This document shows, piece by piece, positions 17,915 through 26,457 of a DNA stretch of 64,000 nucleotides; position 1 is the first letter of the stretch; each line of letters begins with the position of its first letter. Location of the stretch: NCBI GenBank assembly GCA_044448685.1, contig JBIOHC010000010.1, positions 1 through 64,000 on the forward strand, read 5' to 3'. This DNA is from Palsa-965 sp044448685 (GTDB taxonomy: Bacteria > Bacteroidota > Bacteroidia > Palsa-965). The translations under genes were made by a program, and so were the position numbers. The notes under the pieces were generated by a model. That model was not told the origin of the DNA and did not search any database. It saw only the letters and a program-made list of their open reading frames with translations.

Positions 17915-18113
17915 GGATTATATTATTGGCATGCGAATATAGGATATTCCGGCCAAAAAAAAAGCGGTATTCTGAGAAATCGGCGGCAATTTTTCAGCAT
18001 TCTCAGAAATCTGTTAATAACCGGGCTGATCCGGCCGGAGTCTTTGATGAAGAGCTTAAGTCTTTATTTTCAACGGATTAATGGAAAAATTTATCTTCAC
18101 CGGAATCTTTTCT

Positions 18114-18121
18114 TATTTTTG
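18114..18121 (+). promoter_or_regulatory. -7 element for the DUF721 gene
   Basis: TATTTTTG matches TAnnTTTG exactly but ends only 5 bp before the ATG at 18127, so transcription would begin at or just after the A of the start codon: a leaderless message, or the element is fortuitous. Confidence 0.4.
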
Positions 18122-18126
18122 AGATC

Positions 18127-18417
18127 ATGTCCAGACATAATGAACAAAGCCTGAAAGATGCTATTCAGCAAATGCTGAATACGTATAAGTTACAAGGCCG
18201 GATGGATGAGCTAAAACTCATGGCATCCTGGGAAAAGGTAATGGGGCCGGCTGTTCACAAACGGACGCTGGATTTGTCTGTACGGAACAGGATTTTGTAT
18301 GTCAGGCTTGAATCATCGGCTCTGCGTGAAGAACTTTCCTATGGTAAGGAAATGCTCATAAAACGTTTGAATGAAGAGGCGGGTACGGAAGTGATCAACC
18401 AAGTCGTATTTTCCTGA
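18127..18417 (+). CDS. DUF721/DciA-like protein
   Basis: A 96-residue protein matching the small DUF721 proteins of Bacteroidota: an N-terminal helix (LKDAIQQMLNTYKLQGRMDELKL), the conserved SWEKVMGPAVHKRT, a strand with RNRILYVRLESSALREEL and the C-terminal MLIKRLNEEAGTEVINQVVF. The family includes DciA, the ancestral loader of the replicative helicase DnaB, but many short members are uncharacterised. The next gene begins 8 bp later. Confidence 0.8.
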   Translation: MSRHNEQSLKDAIQQMLNTYKLQGRMDELKLMASWEKVMGPAVHKRTLDLSVRNRILYVRLESSALREELSYGKEMLIKRLNEEAGTEVINQVVFS

Positions 18418-18425
18418 GTTCAGCT

Positions 18426-19334
18426 ATGAAATTTTATTCAGCCGCTTTTTCCCTGATTATCCTCTTTATTACGGGTAGTATAAGTGCTCAGCCTGCCCGG
18501 ACGGAGGCTGAAAAGCAGCTTTATGCACGAAATAAAATCAAGACCATAGAGGTCACATCCCTTAAACTCAATAAAGACATCGATAAATTGACCTTGCTCG
18601 ATGAACGTACGAGGCTGGACCGGGACGGGAATATCCTTGAACAGACATATTTTGACTCTACAGGACTGGAAATGCTGAAATGGACGTATATCTGGAAAGG
18701 GGGGAGGGAGACCGAACGTATTTTCTGTACGTATCGTGATACGATCGCCAAGAGCTATTTGTATTACAATGAGAAAGGTGGTCTGAGGTCGGAAATCACA
18801 GAAAATAATGACGGGAAACCACTCTGCAAGTTCACCTATACCTGTGATGCGAAGGGAAGGGTAACGGAGTCATCCGAAGATGTGTATCCTGAATTTCAGT
18901 CTTTTCTTAAGCAGGCATATCGTTCTGACAGGCAGGGCTATCTCATCCTTCGCTATATGGATGAAAGCAAATCACATATCAGGGTCCATTACAAATATGA
19001 ATACAGCCGTAAAGGTCTTCTTGAAAAAGTTGTGGAGATGAAGATGGATACAGTTGATTTTGCCTGGATCAATATAGATTATACCCGGGATGGATTCCGG
19101 AAAACCTTTTCGGTACGTCACCTGAATGGTAAGCGATACAAGTGCTTTTATACCTACGACTCACATGGATATCTGAAAGAAGAGACGGGTTTTTACTACC
19201 TGAATACCGTGGTGCTTGACCAGGAAAGGAATTCCTTTATGGTCGATGCAAAAGGCAAGATCAAGAAAAGGATCAAATACAGGAACAACGAAATGTACAT
19301 GCTGTATAATTACACCTATGAGTATTGGGAGTAA
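18426..19334 (+). CDS. Secreted YD/MORN-like repeat protein of unknown function
   Basis: A 302-residue protein with a signal peptide (MKFYSAAFSLIILFITGSISAQ). The rest is a series of beta-hairpin-like repeats with aromatic strands and Gly turns, such as RLDRDGNILEQTYFDSTG, YYNEKGGLRSEITENNDG, CDAKGRVTESS and YDSHGYLKEETG. These resemble RHS/YD or YwqK-type repeats. It probably forms an elongated periplasmic or surface beta structure. It follows the DUF721 gene closely and ends before a double-hairpin repeat shared with a convergent ndk gene. Confidence 0.72.
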   Translation: MKFYSAAFSLIILFITGSISAQPARTEAEKQLYARNKIKTIEVTSLKLNKDIDKLTLLDERTRLDRDGNILEQTYFDSTGLEMLKWTYIWKGGRETERIFCTYRDTIAKSYLYYNEKGGLRSEITENNDGKPLCKFTYTCDAKGRVTESSEDVYPEFQSFLKQAYRSDRQGYLILRYMDESKSHIRVHYKYEYSRKGLLEKVVEMKMDTVDFAWINIDYTRDGFRKTFSVRHLNGKRYKCFYTYDSHGYLKEETGFYYLNTVVLDQERNSFMVDAKGKIKKRIKYRNNEMYMLYNYTYEYWE

Positions 19335-19341
19335 CCACCCC

Positions 19342-19388
19342 CTCCCAGTCTAAAGTCTGGGAGACCCCTCCTTGAAACAAAGGAGGGG
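19342..19388. repeat. Double-hairpin intergenic repeat, copy 1
   Basis: Two adjacent hairpins: CTCCCAG/CTGGGAG (19342-19348, 19357-19363) and CCCCTCCTT/AAGGAGGGG (19365-19373, 19380-19388). It lies between two convergent genes. A second copy of the same layout is at 57851-57894. It could serve as a bidirectional transcription end. Confidence 0.85.
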
Positions 19389-19405
19389 AGCAGGAAATAA
19401 AGAGG

Positions 19406-19825
19406 TTAAAAACGTTCTGAGCCGGAGAAAAAGAAATTTCCTTCGATAGCTGCATTTTCATCGCTGTCTGAACCATGAACGGCATTGGCAGCAATTGATT
19501 TTGCAAAAAGGTTACGGATGGTACCGGGTTCTGCCTTGGCAGGATCAGTGGCACCTATCAGTTTACGAAAATCAGCCACGGCATTATCCTTTTCAAGGAT
19601 AGCAGCTACAATGGCTCCGGATGACATATAATCAACCAGTTCTCCGTAAAAAGGGCGGGCTTTATGAACTTCATAAAACTTGCCGGCAGCTTCCGGGCTT
19701 AGCTTTGTATACCGCATCGCTACGATCCGGAAACCGGCTTCGTTGATTTTGGCCAGAATAGGTCCGATATAATTATTCCCGACGGCATCGGGTTTGATCA
19801 TGGTGAAAGTTTTGTTACCTGACAT
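19406..19825 (-). CDS. ndk: Nucleoside diphosphate kinase
   Basis: From ATG 19825 the protein has 139 residues, the normal NDK length; the longer frame upstream adds a non-homologous extension and is rejected. It begins with TFTMIKPDAV and carries the active-site NAVHGSDS, with His117 as the phosphorylated residue, plus the ARPFYGELVDYMSSG nucleotide-site region. It equilibrates NTP and NDP pools in the cytoplasm. It is divergent from nrnA. The order ndk, nrnA, FKBP genes is one I recognise from other Bacteroidota. Confidence 0.97.
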   Translation of the reverse strand: MSGNKTFTMIKPDAVGNNYIGPILAKINEAGFRIVAMRYTKLSPEAAGKFYEVHKARPFYGELVDYMSSGAIVAAILEKDNAVADFRKLIGATDPAKAEPGTIRNLFAKSIAANAVHGSDSDENAAIEGNFFFSGSERF

Positions 19826-19977
19826 GTGCTTTAGAATTAAGATCCAACGGAAATCGGATGCGAAATTAACAAAAAAACGATTCCCGGAGCCGTTGTATCC
19901 ATATCCTGACATCGTCCATGCCTTTCTGATAAGCTCAGGCACATAAAAAGCTTACCTTAGCCCCCTAATAATTCAGC

Positions 19978-20997
19978 ATGAATACCAAGGAACTCAGTTT
20001 GCTAAAAAAAGAATTAGCAGCCCCCAAAAACCTGGTTATTGTTACTCACTACAGTCCTGATGGGGATGCGATGGGTTCTTCACTTGGGTTTTACAATTAT
20101 CTGCTGAAGAAAAAACACAAGGTTACTGTTATCACACCCAATGAGTATCCTTCTTTCCTGGCCTGGATGCCTGGAAATAAAAAAGTCATCAACTTTGCGG
20201 AAGATGCTGCTCTGGCCGATAAAAAGATTCAGAAAGCCGATCTTATTTTTTGCCTTGATTTCAATTCCCTCAAACGTATAGATGCCCTCGGTCCCTTCGT
20301 GGAAAAAAGCAAGGCTGTGAAAGTGATGGTCGACCATCATCCCCAGCCTGAAGAGTTTGCCCGCTTCACCCATCATTCAGTAAAAGCCTGTTCAACGGCA
20401 GAGCTTATTTATACTTTGATAGAACTGATGGGTGATCATAAACTCGTGGATCGTTCCATTGCCGATTGTTTGTATACCGGCATTATGACTGATACAGGTT
20501 CTTTCCGGTTTCCAAGTGTGACTGCCGATACCCACCGTGTGGTAGCGGCATTGATAAGCGCCGGGGCTGTCACTTCTGCCATTCACGAAAGGATTTATGA
20601 CGATAATTCTGAAAACCGACTCCGGCTTCTGGGTTTTGCCCTGCATGAAAAAATGGTCGTCATGTCCGATTATAATGCAGGCTTTATCACGCTTACCGAA
20701 GCTGAAATGGATCATTTCGGTTATGAGAAAGGAGATACGGAAGGCCTGGTTAATTATATTCTCAGTCTGCGCGGCATCCGGTTTGCAACCTTTATGGCCG
20801 AAAGGGACGGAGCCATCAAAATGAGTTTTCGTTCCAAAGGGGATTTTGATGTCAACCTTTTTGCCCGTAAACATTTTAACGGGGGAGGGCATAAGAATGC
20901 CGCAGGCGGGTATACGCGGGTGAAAATGGAAGAGGTTATCAGGCAGTTTCAAACCCTGCTTCCGGTTTATAAAAAAGAGTTGAATAAAGGAGTGTAA
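19978..20997 (+). CDS. nrnA: DHH-family bifunctional oligoribonuclease/PAP phosphatase NrnA
   Basis: A 339-residue DHH/DHHA1 protein. Metal-binding motifs are HYSPDGDAMG (His24, Asp28, Asp30), the Asp of FCLDFN, VDHHPQ (118-120) and DTGSFRFPS; the C-terminal DHHA1 domain ends in GGGHKNAAGG (302-311). NrnA enzymes degrade short RNA oligomers and, in many species, dephosphorylate pAp from sulfur metabolism. The GldI-like gene starts 2 bp after the stop codon, so it heads an operon of five or six genes. Confidence 0.93.
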   Translation: MNTKELSLLKKELAAPKNLVIVTHYSPDGDAMGSSLGFYNYLLKKKHKVTVITPNEYPSFLAWMPGNKKVINFAEDAALADKKIQKADLIFCLDFNSLKRIDALGPFVEKSKAVKVMVDHHPQPEEFARFTHHSVKACSTAELIYTLIELMGDHKLVDRSIADCLYTGIMTDTGSFRFPSVTADTHRVVAALISAGAVTSAIHERIYDDNSENRLRLLGFALHEKMVVMSDYNAGFITLTEAEMDHFGYEKGDTEGLVNYILSLRGIRFATFMAERDGAIKMSFRSKGDFDVNLFARKHFNGGGHKNAAGGYTRVKMEEVIRQFQTLLPVYKKELNKGV

Positions 20998-20999
20998 TC

Positions 21000-21521
21000 A
21001 TGAACAAAAGCCGCATACTGTTTGCCCTTGTTTGTGCATACTGTGCAGTTTCCTGCGGTAATGAAGAGGCGCCTAAAACTCCCAAACATTATTCCAAGGA
21101 GCAGCTTCTTACCGCCAATAAGGTTGATGCTCACCGAGAATCGGATGATATTGATGCGTTTGTATCGCATCACCATTATGATATGAAAGCTACCGGTACA
21201 GGCCTGCGTTATATGTTTTTATCCCACAGCCTCCGGGGTGACAGTGTGCACAGCGGTCAGTTTGCCAAAGTATCTTATACTGTGTTCCTGCTGAATGGAA
21301 CCAGGTGTTATTCATCTGACGAGGACGGACAACGGGAATTCAAAGTAGGTGAAGACCATATTGAATCGGGGATACACGAAGCAGTTTTGCTGATGAAAAC
21401 AGGCGACAAGCTTCGTTTTGTACTCCCTTCCAATCTTGCTCACGGCTTGCTGGGTGATGGAGATAAGATTCCGCCCCGTGCACCGGTACTTTATGAAATT
21501 GAACTAAGAAGCGTACGATAA
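21000..21521 (+). CDS. GldI-like FKBP-type peptidyl-prolyl isomerase lipoprotein
   Basis: A 173-residue protein with a lipoprotein signal (lipid-modified Cys19 in CAVSC). A single FKBP domain follows, with VSYTVFLLNGTRCYSS, the ESGIHEAVLLMKTGDKLRFVLPSNLAHGLLGD flap and the APVLYEIELRSV last strand. The flap here is split by several family-typical changes. GldI is the gliding-motility FKBP lipoprotein of Flavobacterium; length and location next to nrnA fit. It should act on the periplasmic side of a membrane as a folding helper for exported proteins. Residues of the prolyl pocket are only partly conserved, so activity is uncertain. Confidence 0.78.
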   Translation: MNKSRILFALVCAYCAVSCGNEEAPKTPKHYSKEQLLTANKVDAHRESDDIDAFVSHHHYDMKATGTGLRYMFLSHSLRGDSVHSGQFAKVSYTVFLLNGTRCYSSDEDGQREFKVGEDHIESGIHEAVLLMKTGDKLRFVLPSNLAHGLLGDGDKIPPRAPVLYEIELRSVR

Positions 21522-21526
21522 CGTAT

Positions 21527-22378
21527 ATGACTGAGAAGAGCTATAAACAAAATCCCGTATCAGGCACCCTGCTCGCTGTCCTGATAATCATTTGTGCAGG
21601 CCTGTTTGTGAGTTCCTGCAGGGAAGAGAAAGTGCCGGGGTTCAAACGTCTTTCCAATGGAAGTTATTTTAAACTCATCTCACTCGGTGATCATGACCGC
21701 AGGCCCCAGCCCGGAGATTACCTCGAGCTCAACCTCAAAAATACTTTTGCTGATTCTGTATTATATGACTCCCATCTCGAATCATCCAGGGGGACAATAC
21801 TGGCTCCTTATAATGAACGGGACGGATATTCCCGCCTGCATGAAGGCGACAGTGCCGTATTTCTTATCCCTGCTTATGATATAATGCCGCTGAGCAAGGA
21901 CTCGATGATGCATATGAGTGTAAGGCTTCTTAAAATATTGGATGAGAACCAATACAAAGCCGAAGCTGAAAAAAGAATGCATACTGATGAACTGGATGAA
22001 CAGAAAATCCTGAGCTATTTTCTGAAACACAGCAAGCAGAATATGAAAAGTATTGGCAGGGGAGCGTATTATGTGGAAGAAAAATGTGGAAAGGGAAAAG
22101 GGGTGGAGCGGGGCGACAGGGTGTTGGTCAATTACAACGGACTGTTTCTGAACGGAAAGAAATTTGATGCCACCCGTGAACCTGTTGAGTTTACGATGGG
22201 TGATGAAGGACAAATGCTGGACGGTATGTCATTGGGTCTTTACCAGATGAGAGAGGGCGGAAAAGCAAAATTTATTATACCTTCGCACCTCGCTTATGGG
22301 GCCGAAGGGTCCAGCGCAGGAATAGTGAAACCATACACGACAATAGTGTATGAGGTAGAATTAATAAAAATAAATTAA
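21527..22378 (+). CDS. FKBP-type peptidyl-prolyl isomerase lipoprotein (two FKBP-like domains)
   Basis: A 283-residue lipoprotein with a long N-terminus and Cys31 in FVSSC as the lipid site. A degenerate FKBP-like domain (about 40-150: PQPGDYLELNLKNTFADSVLYDS, LHEGDSAVFLIPA) precedes a canonical C-terminal domain (GVERGDRVLVNYNGLFLNGKKFDAT, MREGGKAKFIIPSHLAYG, TTIVYEVELIKI). It is the second of four consecutive FKBP lipoprotein genes, 5 bp after the GldI-like gene. The predicted role is periplasmic folding of exported proteins. Confidence 0.87.
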   Translation: MTEKSYKQNPVSGTLLAVLIIICAGLFVSSCREEKVPGFKRLSNGSYFKLISLGDHDRRPQPGDYLELNLKNTFADSVLYDSHLESSRGTILAPYNERDGYSRLHEGDSAVFLIPAYDIMPLSKDSMMHMSVRLLKILDENQYKAEAEKRMHTDELDEQKILSYFLKHSKQNMKSIGRGAYYVEEKCGKGKGVERGDRVLVNYNGLFLNGKKFDATREPVEFTMGDEGQMLDGMSLGLYQMREGGKAKFIIPSHLAYGAEGSSAGIVKPYTTIVYEVELIKIN

Positions 22379-22387
22379 GCACAGTTT

Positions 22388-23323
22388 ATGCAACTCAGAC
22401 ACGTTTTTATTATTGCTTGTTTTGCGGGTACAGCATTTGTTGCCTGCCACAAACCTGAACATCCGGGTTATGAAAAGAATGCTGCCGGAATATTTGTGAA
22501 ATCCTTCATCAAAGGCAAGGATACAGTCCTTCCGAAGATGGGTGAGCGGGTTGTGATGCAAATCGTATGTAAAACAGATAAAGATTGCACGCTAATTGAT
22601 ACCCGTAAAGGAAACGGACGTCTGCCTATACTCATACGACCCAGCATCTATCCAGGTGATATTTTTGCAGCCGTAAGCGGTATGCATAAAGGTGACAGCA
22701 CCGGTTTTATTTTCGGTGCCAGGGAATATTTTCAGAAACTCGAACGGAAGGCTATGCCGGCTTTCCTTGACAGCAACAGTCTGCTTTACTTTTATATCAA
22801 GGTTGATCAGATCGACCCCAAGGCAATGGTAGAGGAGGAACAGAAAAAGCGCAGGGAAGAACAGATGAAACAACAGGAAGAGCAGATGAAACAACAGGAA
22901 GTCATGAAGAAGGAAGCCGGTGAAGCAAAGGAAAAAGAGCCGGGGCTGATTAAGAAATACCTTGCTGATAACAAGATCAAAACCAAACCTGCAAAATCCG
23001 GACTTTATTATATTGAAACACAGAAGGGAACCGGAGATAATATCAAGGCAGGACAGACGGTTTCTGTTAAGTATACCGGCAAGTTCTTTAATGGAGAAGT
23101 GTTTGATGCATCTGATAAACATCCGGGTGCGGCACCTATTGATTTTGTAGTAGGGCAAAAGCAGGTTATTGCCGGATGGGATGAAGCTTTGCAACTCATG
23201 AAAAAAGGAGGCAAGGCCACCCTGGTAATTCCTTCCGTAATAGCCTATGGTGAGCAAGGATCGGGCCCTATCAGGCCTTATACACCACTTACATTTGACC
23301 TCGAAGTAGTAAACGTGAAATAA
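22388..23323 (+). CDS. FKBP-type lipoprotein with degenerate N-domain and charged coiled coil
   Basis: A 311-residue lipoprotein (Cys20 in FVAC). A diverged FKBP-like N-domain (about 45-140) is joined by a helical linker of Glu/Lys/Gln repeats with EEQMKQQ twice (about 148-185), probably a coiled coil for dimer formation. It ends in a canonical FKBP domain (AGQTVSVKYTGKFFNGEVFDAS, VIAGWDEALQLMKKGGKATLVIPSVIAYGEQ). The layout recalls Mip/FkpA-type dimeric isomerases. It is 9 bp downstream of the previous FKBP gene. Confidence 0.87.
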   Translation: MQLRHVFIIACFAGTAFVACHKPEHPGYEKNAAGIFVKSFIKGKDTVLPKMGERVVMQIVCKTDKDCTLIDTRKGNGRLPILIRPSIYPGDIFAAVSGMHKGDSTGFIFGAREYFQKLERKAMPAFLDSNSLLYFYIKVDQIDPKAMVEEEQKKRREEQMKQQEEQMKQQEVMKKEAGEAKEKEPGLIKKYLADNKIKTKPAKSGLYYIETQKGTGDNIKAGQTVSVKYTGKFFNGEVFDASDKHPGAAPIDFVVGQKQVIAGWDEALQLMKKGGKATLVIPSVIAYGEQGSGPIRPYTPLTFDLEVVNVK

Positions 23324-23334
23324 ACTTTCTATAC

Positions 23335-24186
23335 ATGAACCGGAGTCTTTTCTATATCCTTTTTTCCGCTGCAGCTGTTTTAGCAGGCTGTAGTGCATCC
23401 AAACATGCCAATGTACCCTGTGTTGCAACAGTGGTTAAAAATCCTGTCAATGTAAAAACAGCTTCGGGTCTGGAATATAAATTGACCACCAAGGGCTGTG
23501 GTGAACTGGCACAGGCCGGTGATAAGGTAAAAGTGCATTATACCGGTAAACTTACCAATGATACGGTGTTTGACAGTTCCATCAAACGCGGAGAACCGAT
23601 TGAGTTCAAGCTGGGCGGGCATCAGGTCATCAAGGGTTGGGATGAAGGTATTGCACTCATGCATGTAGGTGATAAAGCGGTATTAACCATTCCTCCTGCA
23701 TTGGGTTACGGACCACAGGCTATGGGCAGTATTCCTGCCAACAGTATTTTGGTTTTTGAGGTGGAGCTGGTAGGTCTTACTCCCGGTGTTCATCCCTGGA
23801 TTGCTAAAGGAAAAGATACCGTTAAAACAGCCAGCGGATTAAAGGTGATTTATATGTCGGACAGAAAACTTCCTGAATTCAGTCCTTCCAATACAGCCGG
23901 GATGGCAGCGTCAGGTAACAAGGTAAAAGTTCACTATTCAGGTTATCTGCTCGATGGAACTTCCTTTGATTCTTCGGTTGATCGCGGACAGCCGTTTGAG
24001 TTCAACCTCGGTCAGGGAATGGTTATCAAGGGCTGGGACGAAGGTATTGCCCTGCTTCACAAAGGGGAAAAAGCCAAACTGATTATACCTTATAATCTGG
24101 CTTACGGAGAGCGGGGTCATCCTCCCGTTATTCCGCCCAAATCCACTCTTGTATTCGATGTGGAGCTGATTGACATCACTAAATAA
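23335..24186 (+). CDS. Tandem-domain FKBP-type peptidyl-prolyl isomerase lipoprotein
   Basis: A 283-residue lipoprotein (Cys19 in VLAGC). It has two well-conserved FKBP domains: the first with KVKVHYTGKLTNDTVFDSS and VIKGWDEGIALMHVGDKAVLTIPPALGYG, the second with KVKVHYSGYLLDGTSFDSS and VIKGWDEGIALLHKGEKAKLIIPYNLAYGERG. Both retain the Tyr, Phe, Asp, Trp and Ile positions of an active prolyl pocket, unlike the three genes upstream. Fourth of the FKBP run; nth follows after 15 bp. Confidence 0.93.
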   Translation: MNRSLFYILFSAAAVLAGCSASKHANVPCVATVVKNPVNVKTASGLEYKLTTKGCGELAQAGDKVKVHYTGKLTNDTVFDSSIKRGEPIEFKLGGHQVIKGWDEGIALMHVGDKAVLTIPPALGYGPQAMGSIPANSILVFEVELVGLTPGVHPWIAKGKDTVKTASGLKVIYMSDRKLPEFSPSNTAGMAASGNKVKVHYSGYLLDGTSFDSSVDRGQPFEFNLGQGMVIKGWDEGIALLHKGEKAKLIIPYNLAYGERGHPPVIPPKSTLVFDVELIDITK

Positions 24187-24201
24187 ATCAGAATCCCGTG
24201 C

Positions 24202-24846
24202 ATGAATAAGAAAGAACGTTTCACAGCAGTTCTGGATTATTTCAGCACCCATATGCCGGTAGCGGAAACAGAGCTTCTGTACTCCAATCCCTATGAATTG
24301 CTTGTTGCCGTTATTCTTTCGGCTCAATGTACCGACAAGCGGGTCAATATGACCACGCCTACATTGTTCAACGCATTTCCTACTGCCGAAGTCATGGCTG
24401 AAGCCAGTTCGGATGAAGTGTTCCCTTATATACGCAGCATCAGCTACCCCAATAACAAAGCCAAACACCTTGTTGGCATGGCTCATATGCTGGTGCATGA
24501 TTTCAAAGGGGTGGTTCCTGCAGATGTCGACAGTTTGCAGAAACTTCCCGGGGTAGGACGAAAGACAGCCAATGTAATCGCTTCCGTCGTTTATCAGAAA
24601 CCCACTCTTGCTGTCGATACCCACGTATTCCGTGTTGCAGCCCGGCTTGGGCTTACCACCAATGCTAAAACTCCATTGGCTACAGAAAAACAACTGATGA
24701 AATACATTCCTTTGGCACAGGTGCCTATTGCCCACCACTGGCTGATATTGCATGGACGGTATACGTGTGTGGCCAGGAGTCCGAAGTGTGGGGAATGCGG
24801 GTTGAGGGCTTTCTGTAAATATTATGCAACACGGAATAATCATTAG
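24202..24846 (+). CDS. nth: Endonuclease III
   Basis: A 214-residue DNA glycosylase/AP lyase. The helix-hairpin-helix is LPGVGRKTANVIA with catalytic Lys121, and Asp139 lies in AVDTHVFRV. The C-terminal [4Fe-4S] cluster has the exact C-x6-C-x2-C-x5-C spacing (CVARSPKCGECGLRAFC). It removes oxidised pyrimidines. It is the last gene of the nrnA-FKBP run, probably by co-transcription rather than function. Confidence 0.97.
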   Translation: MNKKERFTAVLDYFSTHMPVAETELLYSNPYELLVAVILSAQCTDKRVNMTTPTLFNAFPTAEVMAEASSDEVFPYIRSISYPNNKAKHLVGMAHMLVHDFKGVVPADVDSLQKLPGVGRKTANVIASVVYQKPTLAVDTHVFRVAARLGLTTNAKTPLATEKQLMKYIPLAQVPIAHHWLILHGRYTCVARSPKCGECGLRAFCKYYATRNNH

Positions 24847-24860
24847 GCAGAATCACCCGC

Positions 24861-24921
24861 TTGTCATTCAGAGGCACCTTGGGGCAGATGGTGGGATAGT
24901 AGTGCCGAAGAATCTATTTGC
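24861..24921. repeat. Palindromic-family repeat, half copy
   Basis: Left half of the dispersed element: starts TTGTCATTCAGAGG, then CACCTTGGGGC, then GCCGAAGAATCTA. No matching right arm is present. It lies downstream of nth. Confidence 0.8.
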
Positions 24922-25021
24922 GTTAGGATCAGACTCAGGACTATATAAATTGTCAACCTTATCCCCAAAATAAACTACCTTATCAGTTCGTTATGAATAT
25001 GTGCCTTATTCTTATGCTGTA

Positions 25022-25773
25022 ATGAAGAAGTTCTTACTTTTCCTGATTGTTCTGAATTTTTGTCTTTCTGCTTATGGTAAGGTATCATTAAAGGATACAA
25101 GCACACTTCGATATCCAGGATGGATCATCGGATTTGGGATAGGTAACGGTTGGAATGCGGGTAAGACAGTGGTGCCTTTAAGATTAGAGCCCGATGGAAC
25201 TTTCTGGGAAATGCCAATATCGTATCAGAAGGGGTTTCCTACGATGTGAATGCAAGCTTCATCAGAAGATTAGGTACAATAGGACGGGTAACATTCCTTG
25301 CAGGGCCAGAGTTTGATCGCTTGCACTATAAAGGAGTTGTTAAAGGATTTACTCAATGGCAAAGGGATCCAAATGGTTCAACGACCCAAAGAACAGTGCC
25401 GGATGTATGGGCCTATAGCTTTTCTGAAAGGATATGGTCTTTGCCCCTTATCGTTTCTATACGCCTCGGTAAACCCCGAAGGAACTATTATGGAGTAGAG
25501 TTGGGTTTAACCGGAAGTGCAATTATAAACGAAACTTATACTGGATATTTATGGTATGCTAACCAACCGTATGCTGCGTCTTTTGCAAGATTTGGTTTCG
25601 TTTATTTAGCTCATTTAAACGGAAAGGGGAATTTAGAAAGCATATGGATAGAACCTGAAATTAATTTTATGTTGTCACTAAGCCCCATTAATCAACGATT
25701 TTGCTCAGCAGGGATAAAATTCGGATGGGGATTCCAACCAGGCCGGAAAAAAGAACCAGATTATGTGGAGTGA
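25022..25773 (+). pseudogene. Small outer-membrane beta-barrel protein, frameshifted
   Basis: The ATG at 25022 opens a signal peptide (MKKFLLFLIVLNFCLSAYG) and barrel start (YPGWIIGFGIGNGWNAG), but this frame stops at 25247. The -1 frame carries on with convincing barrel sequence: NANIVSEGVSYDVNASF, FLAGPEFDRLHYKG, PLIVSIRLG and a typical last part (IWIEPEINFMLSL, SAGIKFGWGFQPG). The two halves join between about 25190 and 25230, so one base appears missing. No X-XXY-YYZ slippery site is in the proper frame. It is either a recent pseudogene or a sequencing error; the gene resembles the next one, so the two are a paralogous pair. Confidence 0.75.
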
Positions 25774-25827
25774 GTTTAGTCTAAATAAACTCTACCTTCA
25801 TTAACCTGAACTTTGGTATTCCAACTC

Positions 25828-26436
25828 ATGAAATCAGTCCCCTTATTTTTCTGTTTATTGTTTTGTTCCGGACTTCATGCAGAAGGCTATAACAACGGCA
25901 AAAAAGGCCTTCGCTTTTCATATTATTTCGGGGTGGGGATGAATTCCTATATACCGCTGATAACGAATGATCAGCCGGGGTATTCCATTACGCTTGGGTT
26001 TGATATACGATTATTTGCCGTGGAGCGTTTCAATGTACGTGCCGGCCTGGGAGTGGAGGAAATGGTTTATACAGGCAGGACGACAGGAGGAAACGGAACG
26101 TATTCCGTTTCGGAAAGCATGGTGAATCTGCCGGTTTCTTTTATTTACCGTGTCAGTGCCCAGCAAAAAAGATATGTGAGTGTGAAGTTGGGAGTAACGG
26201 AAAGCATGGTTTTTGCTTATCATGTTACGGATATCAGTACAGCATCATCCAATCCTTTTATGCTCACCTTCGTGAATGCCGGCATGATCTATAAGATACG
26301 AAAGACTAATAATGGCGGTCCGGCTATATACCTCGAACCTGAATTGAAATACCAGGTAACACCGAATCCGGATGTACAGGATAGCAGAGCGCTCTTGTCC
26401 TTTATGCTCAAGCTCAGGATCGCGGCCGGTAATTGA
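25828..26436 (+). CDS. Small outer-membrane beta-barrel protein (PorT-like family)
   Basis: From ATG 25828 a 202-residue product with a signal peptide (MKSVPLFFCLLFCSGLHA). Alternating amphipathic strands follow (LRFSYYFGVGMNSYI, YSITLGFDIRLFAVERFNVRAGLGVEEMVY split here, MVNLPVSFIYRV, AIYLEPELKYQVTP, MLKLRIAAG). It probably forms an eight-stranded barrel in the outer membrane. The EPEL-type penultimate strand matches the frameshifted gene upstream. Function unknown. The 21-bp satellite starts 21 bp after its stop codon. Confidence 0.78.
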   Translation: MKSVPLFFCLLFCSGLHAEGYNNGKKGLRFSYYFGVGMNSYIPLITNDQPGYSITLGFDIRLFAVERFNVRAGLGVEEMVYTGRTTGGNGTYSVSESMVNLPVSFIYRVSAQQKRYVSVKLGVTESMVFAYHVTDISTASSNPFMLTFVNAGMIYKIRKTNNGGPAIYLEPELKYQVTPNPDVQDSRALLSFMLKLRIAAGN

Positions 26437-26457
26437 TTCTTTCCTGTTTATCACCAC

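Noticed and set aside
25190..25249. Programmed -1 frameshift in the barrel gene
   Set aside because: GGGAAAT is present but is in the wrong phase for X-XXY-YYZ slippage, and no pseudoknot is visible nearby.
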